A stretch of 64,000 bases of DNA. Source: JBMNSK01 sp050945155 (GTDB lineage Bacteria; Actinomycetota; Coriobacteriia; Coriobacteriales; Eggerthellaceae). The notes beneath the pieces are model-generated. The model made no database searches. It saw only the letters and a list, made by a program, of their open reading frames with translations, and was not told the DNA's origin. The stretch lies in the NCBI GenBank assembly GCA_050945155.1, contig JBMNSK010000003.1:1-64000 (forward strand), read 5' to 3'. The position numbers and the translations under genes were made by a program. Shown one piece after another: positions 47,384 to 56,128 of the stretch. Position 1 is the first letter of the stretch; every line of letters begins with the position of its first letter.

Positions 47384-48619
47384 ATGGAACCTACCCAAGA
47401 GCAGTTCGAGCAGATTTTAAAGCAACTTGCGACCATTAAAGAGCGGTCTCCGTTCTATGCGATGAAGTATAAGGATATCGACGTTAGCAAAATTAAGACG
47501 CCTGAAGATTTCCGCAAACTTCCGTTTTCTGAGAAAGACGATTTGCGCAAGGTTTATCCGCTCGGCCTACAGGCGGTACCCGATGAGGAAATCGTTCGCA
47601 TTCACTCATCTTCAGGAACAACCGGAACGCCGGTGATTATTCCCTATACCAAAAAAGACGTTGAGGACTGGGCAATTCAGTTTGCTCGTTGCTACGAATA
47701 TGCGGGCGTCACGAAGGAAGATCGTGTGCACATCACTCCTGGGTATGGTCTCTGGACGGCAGGTATCGGTTTTCAGGCGGGTTGTGAGCGCTTAGGCGCC
47801 ATGGCAATACCTATGGGCCCTGGTAACACCGACAAGCAGCTTCAGATGATGATGGACCTTAAGTCGACAGTTCTTTGCGCCACGAGTTCGTATGCACTTC
47901 TTCTTGCTGAAGAAATTGCGAAGCGCGGCATTAAAGACAAGATTCATCTGAAGAAAGGCATCATCGGCTCTGAGCGTTGGGGCGAAAAGATGCGTCGTCG
48001 TATTGCCGATGAGCTGGGCGTTGAGCTCTATGATATCTATGGTCTTACTGAAGTGTATGGACCAGGCATCGGCATTAACTGCAAGGCTGATAGCGCTATG
48101 CATATTTGGTCTGACTATGTCTACCTTGAGATTGTTGACCCCAAGACCGGTGAGCCACTTCCTGATGGCGAACCGGGCGAGATTGTTATCACTACGCTGC
48201 AGAAGGAAGGCGCGCCGCTCATCCGCTTTAGGACGCACGATTTAAGCCGCATAGTCCCTGGCGAATGCGATTGCGGAAGCAAACATCCTCGTATTGATAC
48301 CATCATTGGTCGCACGGACGATATGGTTAAGGTGAAGGGCGTTAATATCTTCCCGGCGCAGATTGAAGAGGTTATTAAGTTTACTGACGGTGCTTCTTCT
48401 GAGTATCAGGTTATGATTGACCACATGTTCGGCAAGGATATTCTGACGGTCTTCTTTGAGACAGAAGCAGATGGGGAAGACCGTGAGCATGTTGAAGAAC
48501 ATCTTGCGAGCATCTTTAAAGGCAAGATTGGCCTTACGCCTATTGCAAAGGGCGTTCCAATAGGAGACTTGCCGCGGTCAATCAAAAAGACGCAGCGTAT
48601 TTACGACAACCGCTATTAG
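47384..48619 (+). CDS. paaK: Phenylacetate-CoA ligase family (AMP-forming)
   Basis: A 411-residue adenylate-forming enzyme with the P-loop SSSGTTGTPVIIPYT, the DIYGLTEVYGPG block, a RFRTHDL motif and GRTDDMVKVKGVNIFPAQIE, which together point to PaaK-type ligases. It joins aryl acetates to CoA with ATP, or runs near equilibrium in reverse. Directly after iorAB it fits a route aryl pyruvate to aryl-acetyl-CoA to aryl acetate, or the reverse assimilation route known from some anaerobes. Direction and exact substrate cannot be read from the sequence. Confidence 0.9.
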   Translation: MEPTQEQFEQILKQLATIKERSPFYAMKYKDIDVSKIKTPEDFRKLPFSEKDDLRKVYPLGLQAVPDEEIVRIHSSSGTTGTPVIIPYTKKDVEDWAIQFARCYEYAGVTKEDRVHITPGYGLWTAGIGFQAGCERLGAMAIPMGPGNTDKQLQMMMDLKSTVLCATSSYALLLAEEIAKRGIKDKIHLKKGIIGSERWGEKMRRRIADELGVELYDIYGLTEVYGPGIGINCKADSAMHIWSDYVYLEIVDPKTGEPLPDGEPGEIVITTLQKEGAPLIRFRTHDLSRIVPGECDCGSKHPRIDTIIGRTDDMVKVKGVNIFPAQIEEVIKFTDGASSEYQVMIDHMFGKDILTVFFETEADGEDREHVEEHLASIFKGKIGLTPIAKGVPIGDLPRSIKKTQRIYDNRY

Positions 48620-48631
48620 TGCGTAAACACC

Positions 48632-48785
48632 GAGCTGCCGAAGCGACATGCGTGCGCGTGTGCGGGAGCGCCGAAGCGGCCGTATGCGTGCGCGCGGGGA
48701 GCTGAAGCTGCGACACATGTGTGCGCGAAAAGCCGAAGCGACGTACGTGCTCGCGAGGCCGAAGCGTCCGCAGCAGGCTTCGGAA
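48632..48785. repeat. Degenerate tandem repeat after the phenylacetate-CoA ligase gene
   Basis: About five units of 34, 33, 32, 25 and about 30 bp (starts 48632, 48666, 48699, 48731, 48756) share the core GCCGAAGCG followed by ACGTGCGCGCG-like text. GC is higher than the surroundings. This is the first part of a 503-base gap between genes; no protein-coding signal was seen. Confidence 0.65.
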
Positions 48786-48815
48786 AATCCGATAAAGCTT
48801 TGAATTTTGAAATTA

Positions 48816-48853
48816 GCCGCCACTCTAGTGCGTAGTTGTGCTAGAGTGGCGGC
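48816..48853. other. Perfect 13-bp inverted repeat in the 48620-49122 gap
   Basis: GCCGCCACTCTAG (48816-48828) pairs with CTAGAGTGGCGGC (48841-48853) around a 12-base loop. There is no T run on the plus strand. It may stop the upstream operon, or belong to the minus strand where TAATTTC follows. Confidence 0.6.
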
Positions 48854-48958
48854 ATGCATTTGAAGGCAGAACATATCGCTCACGTAGGAGCCTCTCATCA
48901 AGCTCCCTGTCTTCGTATACAGTTTTTCTCCACCATCTATTCCTATCGATATCTCTAG

Positions 48959-49078
48959 CACATAACGCTTGCCGTTAAGGCTCGGGTTATGTGCGCTCCT
49001 CGTGTGTCCTGTCTTGGACGCAATGCTTCTCTGAGCGCTAGTAGGCGTCCTGGTTTGGATACGGTGCTCGTGAGAGCA
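48959..49078 (+). promoter_or_regulatory. Structured candidate leader before the SSS symporter
   Basis: Three possible stems lie in the 160 bases before the symporter: CACATAAC/GTTATGTG (48959-48966 with 48986-48993); GGACGC/GCGTCC (49016-49021 with 49045-49050), competing with GTCC (49006-49009) for GGAC; and TGCTC-GTGA-GAGCA (49065-49078). Competing pairings are typical of regulatory leaders, but I recognise no known riboswitch class. Confidence 0.35.
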
Positions 49079-49122
49079 GATTTGCCGTAAGTGTTTGCTA
49101 TTCGACTAGGTAGGAAAGACCC

Positions 49123-50778
49123 ATGATTATCAAACTGTGCATGATTCTTATATTTGTCGGCGTTGCAGTCGGTGTTGGCTTTTACTGCCGCCGCAGTACA
49201 ACAAGCGTCGATGGCTTTGTTCTGGGTGGAAGAAACGTTGGCCCCTGGCTTTCGGCTTTTGGATTTGGAACAAGCTATTTTTCTGCGGTAATTTTTGTCG
49301 GATATGCAGGCCAGTTTGGGTGGAAATTTGGTTTAGCGGCGGCATGGATTGGCATCGGAAATGCTGTTCTCGGAAGTCTTCTGGCTTGGTGGGTCTTAGG
49401 TCCACGTACGCGCAAGCTCACCCACCAGCTTAAGGCCACTACCATGCCGGAGTTTTTTGGTAAACGCTACCAGTCGCATGCGCTGCGCGTAGCGGCTGCT
49501 GCCATCATCTTTATCTTCTTGATTCCGTATACGGCAAGTGTATACAACGGATTGTCGAGGCTATTTGGTATGGCATTTGGCCTTCCGTATGAAGCCTGCG
49601 TTATTGGAATGGCCGTCATAACGTGCATATATGTGGTCTTAGGTGGCTACATGGCAACCGTGATGAATGACTTTTTGCAGGGCATCGTGATGCTTATCGG
49701 TATTGTTGCTGTCATTGTTGCGGTTCTTGCGGGAAATGGCGGGTTTTCGCAGGCTTTGGTTACGCTTTCCCAGATACCCGCCGAGTCATCCCAGCTCCAA
49801 GGTCCCTTCATTAGTATTTTCGGACCCGACCCGCTTAATTTGCTGGGAGTTATCATCCTTACCAGTTTAGGCACATGGGGTTTGCCGCAAATGGTGCAGA
49901 AGTTCTATGCCATTAAAAGCGGCCCAGCAGTAAAACAGGGCGCTATTATTTCGACTATCTTTGCCTTTGTCGTCGCAGGTGGCAGTTATTTTCTGGGGGG
50001 CTTTGGCCGCTTGTACTCAGACCAGGTGGCCTACACGGCTCAAGGCACGCCAATTTATGACTCCATCATGCCGACCATGCTGTCAAACCTACCAGATATT
50101 CTTATCGGCATCGTTATAGTTTTAGTTTTTTCAGCGTCGATGAGCACGCTCTCATCTCTGGTGCTCACCTCGTCATCTACGCTGACGCTCGATCTTATTA
50201 AGGGCAATATCGTCAAAGACATGAATGAGCGCAAGCAGCTTGTTTATATGCGTGTTTTGCTGGTCATCTTTGTTATCGTCTCTGCGGTTTTAGCCCTTGT
50301 TCAGTATCACTCTTCTATTACTTTCATTGCGCAACTCATGGGTATCTCTTGGGGTGCGCTTGCTGGAGCGTTTTTGGGTCCGTTCTTTTGGGGTTTGTAC
50401 TCCGGACGCGTGTCGAAAGCTGCCGTATGGGCGAGCTTTATCATGGGCGTTGGACTTACAACAGGCAATATGATTGCCGGATTTGTTGGCACGCCGCTCA
50501 TTGCTTCTCCAATTAACTGCGGTGCCATCGCAATGCTTTTATCCTTGGCTATTGTTCCTCTGGTGAGTCTTTTCACGCCGCGTGTTGTCTTTGAGGCAAT
50601 TCCGCCGAAGGCAAAGGGTGCAATCGACCGCGAGTATGACCGCGAACTTCGTCTTGAGAAAATGCCCTACCGTTTCATGAGCCGTTTTATACCACGAGGA
50701 AGGAAAGATATGCGCGCGCCATACCAGCCGCTTCCGCGTAAGAAAAAGGAGAAGGGCGCTTCGAGAAAGATTAAATAG
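49123..50778 (+). CDS. Sodium:solute symporter family protein
   Basis: A 551-residue SSS-family transporter with about 13 hydrophobic helices and a basic C-terminal tail. The N-terminus carries GFVLGGRNVGPWLSAF and FGTSYFSAVIFVG; KATTMPEFFGKRY follows, and all are SSS hallmarks. It should import a solute together with Na+ across the cytoplasmic membrane. The ribosome site AGGTAGGAAAG precedes the ATG. Its neighbours (aryl acid enzymes upstream, an Na+/H+ antiporter downstream) would fit uptake or exchange of an organic or amino acid, but the substrate cannot be determined. Confidence 0.9.
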   Translation: MIIKLCMILIFVGVAVGVGFYCRRSTTSVDGFVLGGRNVGPWLSAFGFGTSYFSAVIFVGYAGQFGWKFGLAAAWIGIGNAVLGSLLAWWVLGPRTRKLTHQLKATTMPEFFGKRYQSHALRVAAAAIIFIFLIPYTASVYNGLSRLFGMAFGLPYEACVIGMAVITCIYVVLGGYMATVMNDFLQGIVMLIGIVAVIVAVLAGNGGFSQALVTLSQIPAESSQLQGPFISIFGPDPLNLLGVIILTSLGTWGLPQMVQKFYAIKSGPAVKQGAIISTIFAFVVAGGSYFLGGFGRLYSDQVAYTAQGTPIYDSIMPTMLSNLPDILIGIVIVLVFSASMSTLSSLVLTSSSTLTLDLIKGNIVKDMNERKQLVYMRVLLVIFVIVSAVLALVQYHSSITFIAQLMGISWGALAGAFLGPFFWGLYSGRVSKAAVWASFIMGVGLTTGNMIAGFVGTPLIASPINCGAIAMLLSLAIVPLVSLFTPRVVFEAIPPKAKGAIDREYDRELRLEKMPYRFMSRFIPRGRKDMRAPYQPLPRKKKEKGASRKIK

Positions 50779-50953
50779 AGCTTTCGTCTTTGGGCTTATA
50801 CATATGTGACCACTGAGACCGTTGACCGTGTTCATGACCCGAATGAGCAGCTATTTTGATGGCTATTGCGTATACTGTTTCGCACGTATGGAGGCAAGAT
50901 CTGCGATGAGTCAATTCCAAATCTTGCAGTTATATATTTAGAGAGGGTGGACC

Positions 50954-52654
50954 ATGGAAGTTTTCCAGCTTATCAGTACCGGCGCCTGGTCGATACTGCC
51001 CCCACTTCTGGCGCTTGCCCTGGCACTTATTACAAAAGAGGTGTACTCCTCACTTGCTATAGGTGTTTTTTCGGGCATGATTATTTATCAGTTTACTTTG
51101 GAGGGCGTAGGATTTCAGCAGCTGATTGATGCGTTTTGCCTGGTACCGCAAGTGATGGCAATTCAAATCTCGGCGAATGGGGCGCTGTTGCTTTTCCTTG
51201 CGCTATTGGGGGCGCTCGTGGTTATTATTGCGACCGCCGGTGGCTCCCGTGCTTATGCCGAGTGGGTATCAAAGCATATTAAGAGCGCACGTGCGGCAAG
51301 CATCTTAACTGCTCTTTTAGGCATCATCATCTTCGTTGATGACTACTTCAACTGCTTAACTGTTGGTGCAGTTATGCGTCCGGTAACTGACCGGTTCCAT
51401 ATCAGCCATGAAAAGCTTGCATGGATTATTGACTCAACGGCAGCTCCTGTCTGCATTATTGCTCCGGTATCTTCGTGGGCTGTTGCGGTTGGCGGTTATA
51501 TTGGCGATGACGGATTCGGTACCTTTGTGGCGTCTATCCCCTATAACTTCTACGCATTGCTTACCATCTTTTTCGTGTTCTTCATGCTCGTTTTGAATTT
51601 CGACTTTGCTTCGATGCGTCAGGCCGAAATTGAAAACGGCGTTGCAAGCAAGTCCGACATTTTGGGTCACGGCATGCTGAGGACGCTTTCTACCTCTCGT
51701 TTAAGCGAAGAGGCAGTTGATAACCTTGATGGTCGTCCCAACGTGCCATCGGTTGTTACCGAAGAAGCCGATATTGATGACGCTGCAAAAGACACGATTG
51801 ATGAGTACAAGGGTTTAAATGTTTCGAAGAAAGGTAAGGTCTATGACCTCATCATTCCTATTTTGACCCTTATTGTGTTCTCTATTCTGGGCATGATGTA
51901 TATGGGCGGTTTCTTCTCAGGCGAAAATGACTTTGCTACCGCTATCGGCGAAGACCCGGTATCTGGTCTTTGCATTGGTGCAACGGTTGCTTTGGTAGTG
52001 GCTGCTTGTATGTTCCTTCCGCGCGGAATCACCACGCTTCAGGACTTTATGGAAGGCGCATCTGAAGGTGTTCGCTCCATGGTTGGCGCCATTATGATTT
52101 TGGTCTTTGCGTGGAGCCTGGGCGGTGCTTGCCGCTACATGCTCGGAACTGGTGAATTTGTGAGTAGCTTCCTTAACAGCATTGGTGTCGGGCTCGACCT
52201 TCTGCCGGCCTTCATCTTTATCGTTGCAGCGTTTATCGGTTTTGCCATGGGTACGTCATGGGGAACTATTGCGTTAATCCTTCCTATCGTTATTGGCGTA
52301 TTTCCCACGGATAGCCCGCTTTTCTTGGTTGCAATTGGCGCAACCTTGGCTGGCGCTGTTTACGGCGACCACGTATCACCAATTTCTGATACCACGGTTT
52401 TGTCGTCTGCGGGTGCACAGTGTAATCACCTGCGCCATGTTGCAACACAGCTGCCATATGCAACTTTTGTAATGGTGATTTGCCTTATTGCTTACATCAT
52501 TGCCGGTTTTACGGGCAACCCATGGGTTTCCCTTCTCTTTGGCGTTATTGCCATTGTGGTAGGTGTTTTGTTCATGCGTATTCGTACGAATAAAAAAGAA
52601 GCTGATGCAGTAAAGGACGCCGAGGAGGCACAGGGGGCTGAAGCTGCTGTGTAA
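50954..52654 (+). CDS. nhaC: Na+/H+ antiporter, NhaC family
   Basis: A 566-residue NhaC-type antiporter with about 12 hydrophobic helices. The segment FVDDYFNCLTVGAVMRP and the later GDHVSPISDTTVLSSAGA are typical of this family (shown in part). A soluble acidic stretch at about 215-295 is a cytoplasmic loop. It probably expels Na+ in exchange for H+, balancing Na+ entry through the preceding symporter (inference). Its last codons are the first unit of a tandem repeat that extends past the stop codon. Confidence 0.9.
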   Translation: MEVFQLISTGAWSILPPLLALALALITKEVYSSLAIGVFSGMIIYQFTLEGVGFQQLIDAFCLVPQVMAIQISANGALLLFLALLGALVVIIATAGGSRAYAEWVSKHIKSARAASILTALLGIIIFVDDYFNCLTVGAVMRPVTDRFHISHEKLAWIIDSTAAPVCIIAPVSSWAVAVGGYIGDDGFGTFVASIPYNFYALLTIFFVFFMLVLNFDFASMRQAEIENGVASKSDILGHGMLRTLSTSRLSEEAVDNLDGRPNVPSVVTEEADIDDAAKDTIDEYKGLNVSKKGKVYDLIIPILTLIVFSILGMMYMGGFFSGENDFATAIGEDPVSGLCIGATVALVVAACMFLPRGITTLQDFMEGASEGVRSMVGAIMILVFAWSLGGACRYMLGTGEFVSSFLNSIGVGLDLLPAFIFIVAAFIGFAMGTSWGTIALILPIVIGVFPTDSPLFLVAIGATLAGAVYGDHVSPISDTTVLSSAGAQCNHLRHVATQLPYATFVMVICLIAYIIAGFTGNPWVSLLFGVIAIVVGVLFMRIRTNKKEADAVKDAEEAQGAEAAV

Positions 52655-52728
52655 CATGGGGTTGCAGTTGCAAGGTAACTAAGAGTTGCAGCTGCCGTGT
52701 AACAAGAAGTCGAAGCCGCTGTTTAAGC
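52634..52728. repeat. Degenerate tandem repeat that includes the nhaC stop codon
   Basis: Four units of 23-25 bp begin at 52634, 52658, 52683 and 52706, sharing GTTGCAGCTGCCGTGTAAC-like text. The first holds the last codons of nhaC and its TAA. The later copies repeat a GTAAC or TTAAG end, as if the gene end had been duplicated several times. Confidence 0.65.
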
Positions 52729-52748
52729 TTTGAACAGACGCATAAATT

Positions 52749-52781
52749 AAACGGGTGTTGGTTTATTACCAACACCCGTTT
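52749..52781. terminator. Bidirectional terminator between nhaC and the minus-strand operon
   Basis: A perfect 14-bp stem AAACGGGTGTTGGT / ACCAACACCCGTTT with a 5-base loop. T or A runs on both sides suit termination from both convergent operons. Confidence 0.9.
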
Positions 52782-52834
52782 CTTATGCCTTATCGCAGAA
52801 CTGCTCGTTTAAGTCACAGAATAGATTTTTCGGT

Positions 52835-53452
52835 TTATGCGTGAAGAACAAGGGGTAGCAGCTGGTCGTGCGGTTCGCAAGGAACCTCTTCTACATACTG
52901 CTCGTCAAATGCAATACCAGCCATAATGGCGTCATTACGAAGCTGGGGAATGAACTGGTCGTAGTTGCCTCCGCCATAGCCCATACGGTGACCCTGGTTG
53001 TCAAAGGCCAGCAAAGGTACGGCCAAAACATCAATTTCACGAGGGTCTACATGGCGATAGGTGAGAGCTTTTACCTCAGGATTGGAATAGCGGTGAAGAG
53101 GGTGGCGTAGAAACTCGACGTTTTTATCTGCGAGGTCGTCGTAACTCGGCTCGAAGAACTCCATACGTGATCGCTTATGCGTAAGCGGGTTTTCTTCGCA
53201 ACTAATCATGAAAGGAAAACAGAGACGCCAACCGTGCTCTTCTCCACGCTCAATGAGGGGTAGCAAGTTAACTTCACTGTTCATGGCCGAATACAAACCA
53301 ACTAATGGGTGTGTATTCTGTGGCTCAAAATGTTCAAGAATTAAGTTCTCTAACTGATTGCAGATATCGTTGCTTTTTTGTTCACGAACGTCATCCGTGA
53401 TGGACTCACGCTTCATGAGAACCTTAATACGCAGGTGCTCTTTATCTTCCAT
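52835..53452 (-). CDS. 5-formyltetrahydrofolate cyclo-ligase
   Basis: A 205-residue enzyme that converts 5-formyl-THF to 5,10-methenyl-THF with ATP. The family motif GYGGGNYDQF lies near residue 160, after VLAVPLLAFDNQGHRMG. The N-terminus KIRxxMKRxR pattern is represented by LRIKVLMKRESI. It is the last gene of the minus-strand operon, 9 bases after the Nramp-related gene, and ends at the bidirectional terminator. Its link with metal transport is not obvious. Confidence 0.92.
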   Translation of the reverse strand: MEDKEHLRIKVLMKRESITDDVREQKSNDICNQLENLILEHFEPQNTHPLVGLYSAMNSEVNLLPLIERGEEHGWRLCFPFMISCEENPLTHKRSRMEFFEPSYDDLADKNVEFLRHPLHRYSNPEVKALTYRHVDPREIDVLAVPLLAFDNQGHRMGYGGGNYDQFIPQLRNDAIMAGIAFDEQYVEEVPCEPHDQLLPLVLHA

Positions 53453-53461
53453 TACATTCGC

Positions 53462-54772
53462 CTAACCAAGACCTAAGATTTGCATGATAAGTAATGCAAT
53501 TGTAAGCACCGTTACAATACCCACAGTGAGCCAGATTAGCAACCTTGAGACCCAACGAGAGCGGTATTTCCCCATAACTCTTTTGTCTGCCGCAATGATG
53601 GCCATAAAAACGAGGAGCACGGGTAAAATAATGCCGTTTACGAACTGAGCAGTAAGCATGACGCTCATGAGGTTGATGTTAGGCACAAGGTCGACCACGA
53701 GCGAAACGATAATCACAAAGGTGAAGATGCTCTTGAAAATGGGAGCTTCTTTCCACTTAAAGGAAACACCTGCCTCCCAGCCAAATGCTTCGCAAATAAC
53801 AAAAGACGTGGTTAAGGGAAGTACACAGGCTGCTAAAAACGACGCAGCAATAAGACCGATGGCAAACAAGGCTTCTGCATACGGGCCAGCAAACGGCGCG
53901 AGGGCGCGCGCGGCATCCGCAGCGCTTTCAATTTCAATGCCCTGGGGATAGAGCACGGTGCCGGTGGTCACGATGATGAACCAGGCAACAAGGCAAGCCG
54001 CAATGGTGCCGGTGAAAACATCAATCTTTTGAGAGTTGAAGTCCTTGGGCGTGACGCCCTTTTCAACCACATTACTCTGTGAGAAAAACATCATCCAAGG
54101 CGCAATAGTTGTACCAACCATCGAGATGATGAGGGATACGAAGCTTTGGTTTTGGATGAACTGGGGGATTGCCGAGCTAATTAAAGCTTGGTCCCACTGA
54201 GGCTGGGACATGAAAGCGGCAACAACATAGGTAACAAAGACCAAAGACAGGATGAGTAGGACTTTTTCAAGCCGCTTGTAGCTTCCGCCGACGATAAGAA
54301 GCCACACTGCGCCCGCTGCAACCGGAATTGAGATATAGCGCGATACCCCAAACATTTCCATGCCTGAAGCAATACCGGCAAATTCAGAGAAGGTAGTTGC
54401 AATATTGCCGATAAGGAGGGCAACCATGGCTAGTGTTGTAAGACGGATGCCAAAGCGTTCGCGAATAAGGGCGGCGAAACCTTTACCGGTAACAGCACCC
54501 ATGCGACTGGCCGTAAGCTCGACCACAATCAACATGATGCACATAAGCGGGATAACCCACAGCGTGGCATAACCAAACTTTGCGCCTACGGTTGAATAGG
54601 TGGAAATGCCGCCGGCGTCGTTTCCGGCCATGGCGGTAACAATACCAGGTCCCATGGCAGCAAAGATAAGCCAGAGCTTGCCATGAGATTTGGTGTTCTT
54701 TTCATTTTTATCGAGCGCAGCGTCTTGAACAGCTGCGGCATTTTGGGGTGTTTGAATTTTCTTTTCAATCAT
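53462..54772 (-). CDS. Nramp family transporter, Nramp-related Mg2+ transporter (NRMT) type
   Basis: A 436-residue LeuT-fold transporter with about 11 helices. The TM1 motif, DPGN in classical Mn/Fe Nramps, reads DAGG here (Asp52 kept, Asn changed to Gly55). The TM6 motif, MPH in classical members, reads APW (Ala224 in place of the metal-binding Met). From what I recall of the structurally studied NRMT of Eggerthella lenta, loss of the soft Met ligand with retention of the Asp marks Mg2+-transporting relatives. The gene starts 3 bases after the MgtE-N/CBS gene, strengthening a Mg2+ role. Fold call firm; Mg2+ specificity inferred. Confidence 0.88.
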   Translation of the reverse strand: MIEKKIQTPQNAAAVQDAALDKNEKNTKSHGKLWLIFAAMGPGIVTAMAGNDAGGISTYSTVGAKFGYATLWVIPLMCIMLIVVELTASRMGAVTGKGFAALIRERFGIRLTTLAMVALLIGNIATTFSEFAGIASGMEMFGVSRYISIPVAAGAVWLLIVGGSYKRLEKVLLILSLVFVTYVVAAFMSQPQWDQALISSAIPQFIQNQSFVSLIISMVGTTIAPWMMFFSQSNVVEKGVTPKDFNSQKIDVFTGTIAACLVAWFIIVTTGTVLYPQGIEIESAADAARALAPFAGPYAEALFAIGLIAASFLAACVLPLTTSFVICEAFGWEAGVSFKWKEAPIFKSIFTFVIIVSLVVDLVPNINLMSVMLTAQFVNGIILPVLLVFMAIIAADKRVMGKYRSRWVSRLLIWLTVGIVTVLTIALLIMQILGLG

Positions 54773-54775
54773 GAC

Positions 54776-56128
54776 TTACGACCAAGCGTGTTGTGCGATT
54801 TGGACAATTACTATGGTGTAGAGCGTGATCAGAATAATGATGCCAATGCCGATGCCGAGGGCTTTTGCTACCGTGGTCCGCGTACGCTCGCCCGAAACGT
54901 CGTCTTCGATGGCGTCCCAAGCATCGTCAACGGTAACGATGCCCAGCATCACACCGTGCTCATCTACGACCGGAATGGCTGGAAGATCGTACTTAAAGAT
55001 GTCACCTGCTACGTCCTCTTCAGTTTCGTCAACCGGAACTGTAATGACGTCTTCATACATGACATCCTTAATCGGCGTGTCTTCTGAGGCAAGTACGAGC
55101 GTTTTGAGCGACAAAACGCCAACGAGCTCTTCGTAGTCATTTAAGACATAGACATAGTGAACGGTGGGGTGATCCTCATCTAAGTGGCGCAGGATATCAA
55201 TCGTTTCTGCAACGGTATTGTCGTCATGTACGGCAACATACTGCGTCGTCATCATGCCGCCTGCAGTGCCGTCCTTGTATCCGAGCAGGCGGCGAATTTC
55301 CCGGGCATCTTCCATACCCATTAAGCGCAGCAGTGTTTCGGCCTTTTCGTACGAAAGGTCACGCACAATGTCAGCAGCATCGTCTGGGTCCATGTCACCC
55401 AACAAGCCTGCAGCACGGTGTTCATCAATACTGTCGATGAATTCTGTCTGGTATTCGTCTTCCATTTCGGCGACTGCATCGCCTGCACGGGTTTCGTCGA
55501 GATGCTGGAAGACCTCAGCGCGCTGCTGTGGGTCAAGTTGCTCGAGAATGTCCGCGACGTCGGCAGGATGAAGTTCGTCTAAGCGCTTGTGCGAAACGGA
55601 GAGCTGTACCTCGGACAGGTCGCGGTCAAGCAGGTCCATGTAGTTCCAAGCAATAATTTGCTCGTCAATGTTTTTATGGAAAAACTTGGCAATGGCAACC
55701 ACTGCTCGTTCAAGCCACGGGGCCAATCCGCGCAAGATACCGCGAATGCCGACTTCAGCACCCAGCAAGCGAAGTTGTGTGCCCGAAACGGAAAGCTTTA
55801 AGTCGTTTACGCGAACAACCTTTAATCCTTGCGTATCAACAATCTGACGGTTCAACAGGTCACGTGCGAGTAAAACTTCATCAGGTTGTAAATAGCTAAA
55901 GCGGATATCAGGGCTTTCCACTTTCAGCTTGATGCCGTCTTCGTCGAATTCGCCGACATATTTGCGCCATGAAATCATGAACGGTACTTTGCCAGGACCC
56001 TGGAAGGCGAGACTGGTGATGCGGGGAAACATTTCACCGGTGGAGATAGCGAGATCGGAAATAGATCCAATCTTTTCGCCCGTTGCATCGGTAACGGGTT
56101 TCCCGAGCATTTGAGATAGATAGAGCAT
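54776..56128 (-). CDS. PRC-barrel / MgtE N-domain / CBS protein with one membrane helix
   Basis: A 450-residue protein. Residues 1-75 and about 83-135 are PRC-barrel-like; 183-287 are an MgtE intracellular N domain (helical HPADVADILEQLDP repeats); 292-348 and 355-411 are two CBS domains; and 422-444 form a single hydrophobic helix near the C-terminus. The five-helix MgtE channel domain is absent, so this is not a transporter by itself. In MgtE the N and CBS domains sense cytoplasmic Mg2+. Here the module is membrane-tethered and encoded 3 bases before the Nramp-related transporter, so a sensor or gate for that partner is likely (inference). GGGGGAAG precedes the ATG. Confidence 0.88.
   Translation of the reverse strand: MLYLSQMLGKPVTDATGEKIGSISDLAISTGEMFPRITSLAFQGPGKVPFMISWRKYVGEFDEDGIKLKVESPDIRFSYLQPDEVLLARDLLNRQIVDTQGLKVVRVNDLKLSVSGTQLRLLGAEVGIRGILRGLAPWLERAVVAIAKFFHKNIDEQIIAWNYMDLLDRDLSEVQLSVSHKRLDELHPADVADILEQLDPQQRAEVFQHLDETRAGDAVAEMEDEYQTEFIDSIDEHRAAGLLGDMDPDDAADIVRDLSYEKAETLLRLMGMEDAREIRRLLGYKDGTAGGMMTTQYVAVHDDNTVAETIDILRHLDEDHPTVHYVYVLNDYEELVGVLSLKTLVLASEDTPIKDVMYEDVITVPVDETEEDVAGDIFKYDLPAIPVVDEHGVMLGIVTVDDAWDAIEDDVSGERTRTTVAKALGIGIGIIILITLYTIVIVQIAQHAWS

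Noticed and set aside
48578..48961. 127-codon antisense open frame downstream of the phenylacetate-CoA ligase
   Set aside because: It reads through the GC-rich repeat array and the inverted repeat, is Arg/Ser-rich and resembles no protein family.
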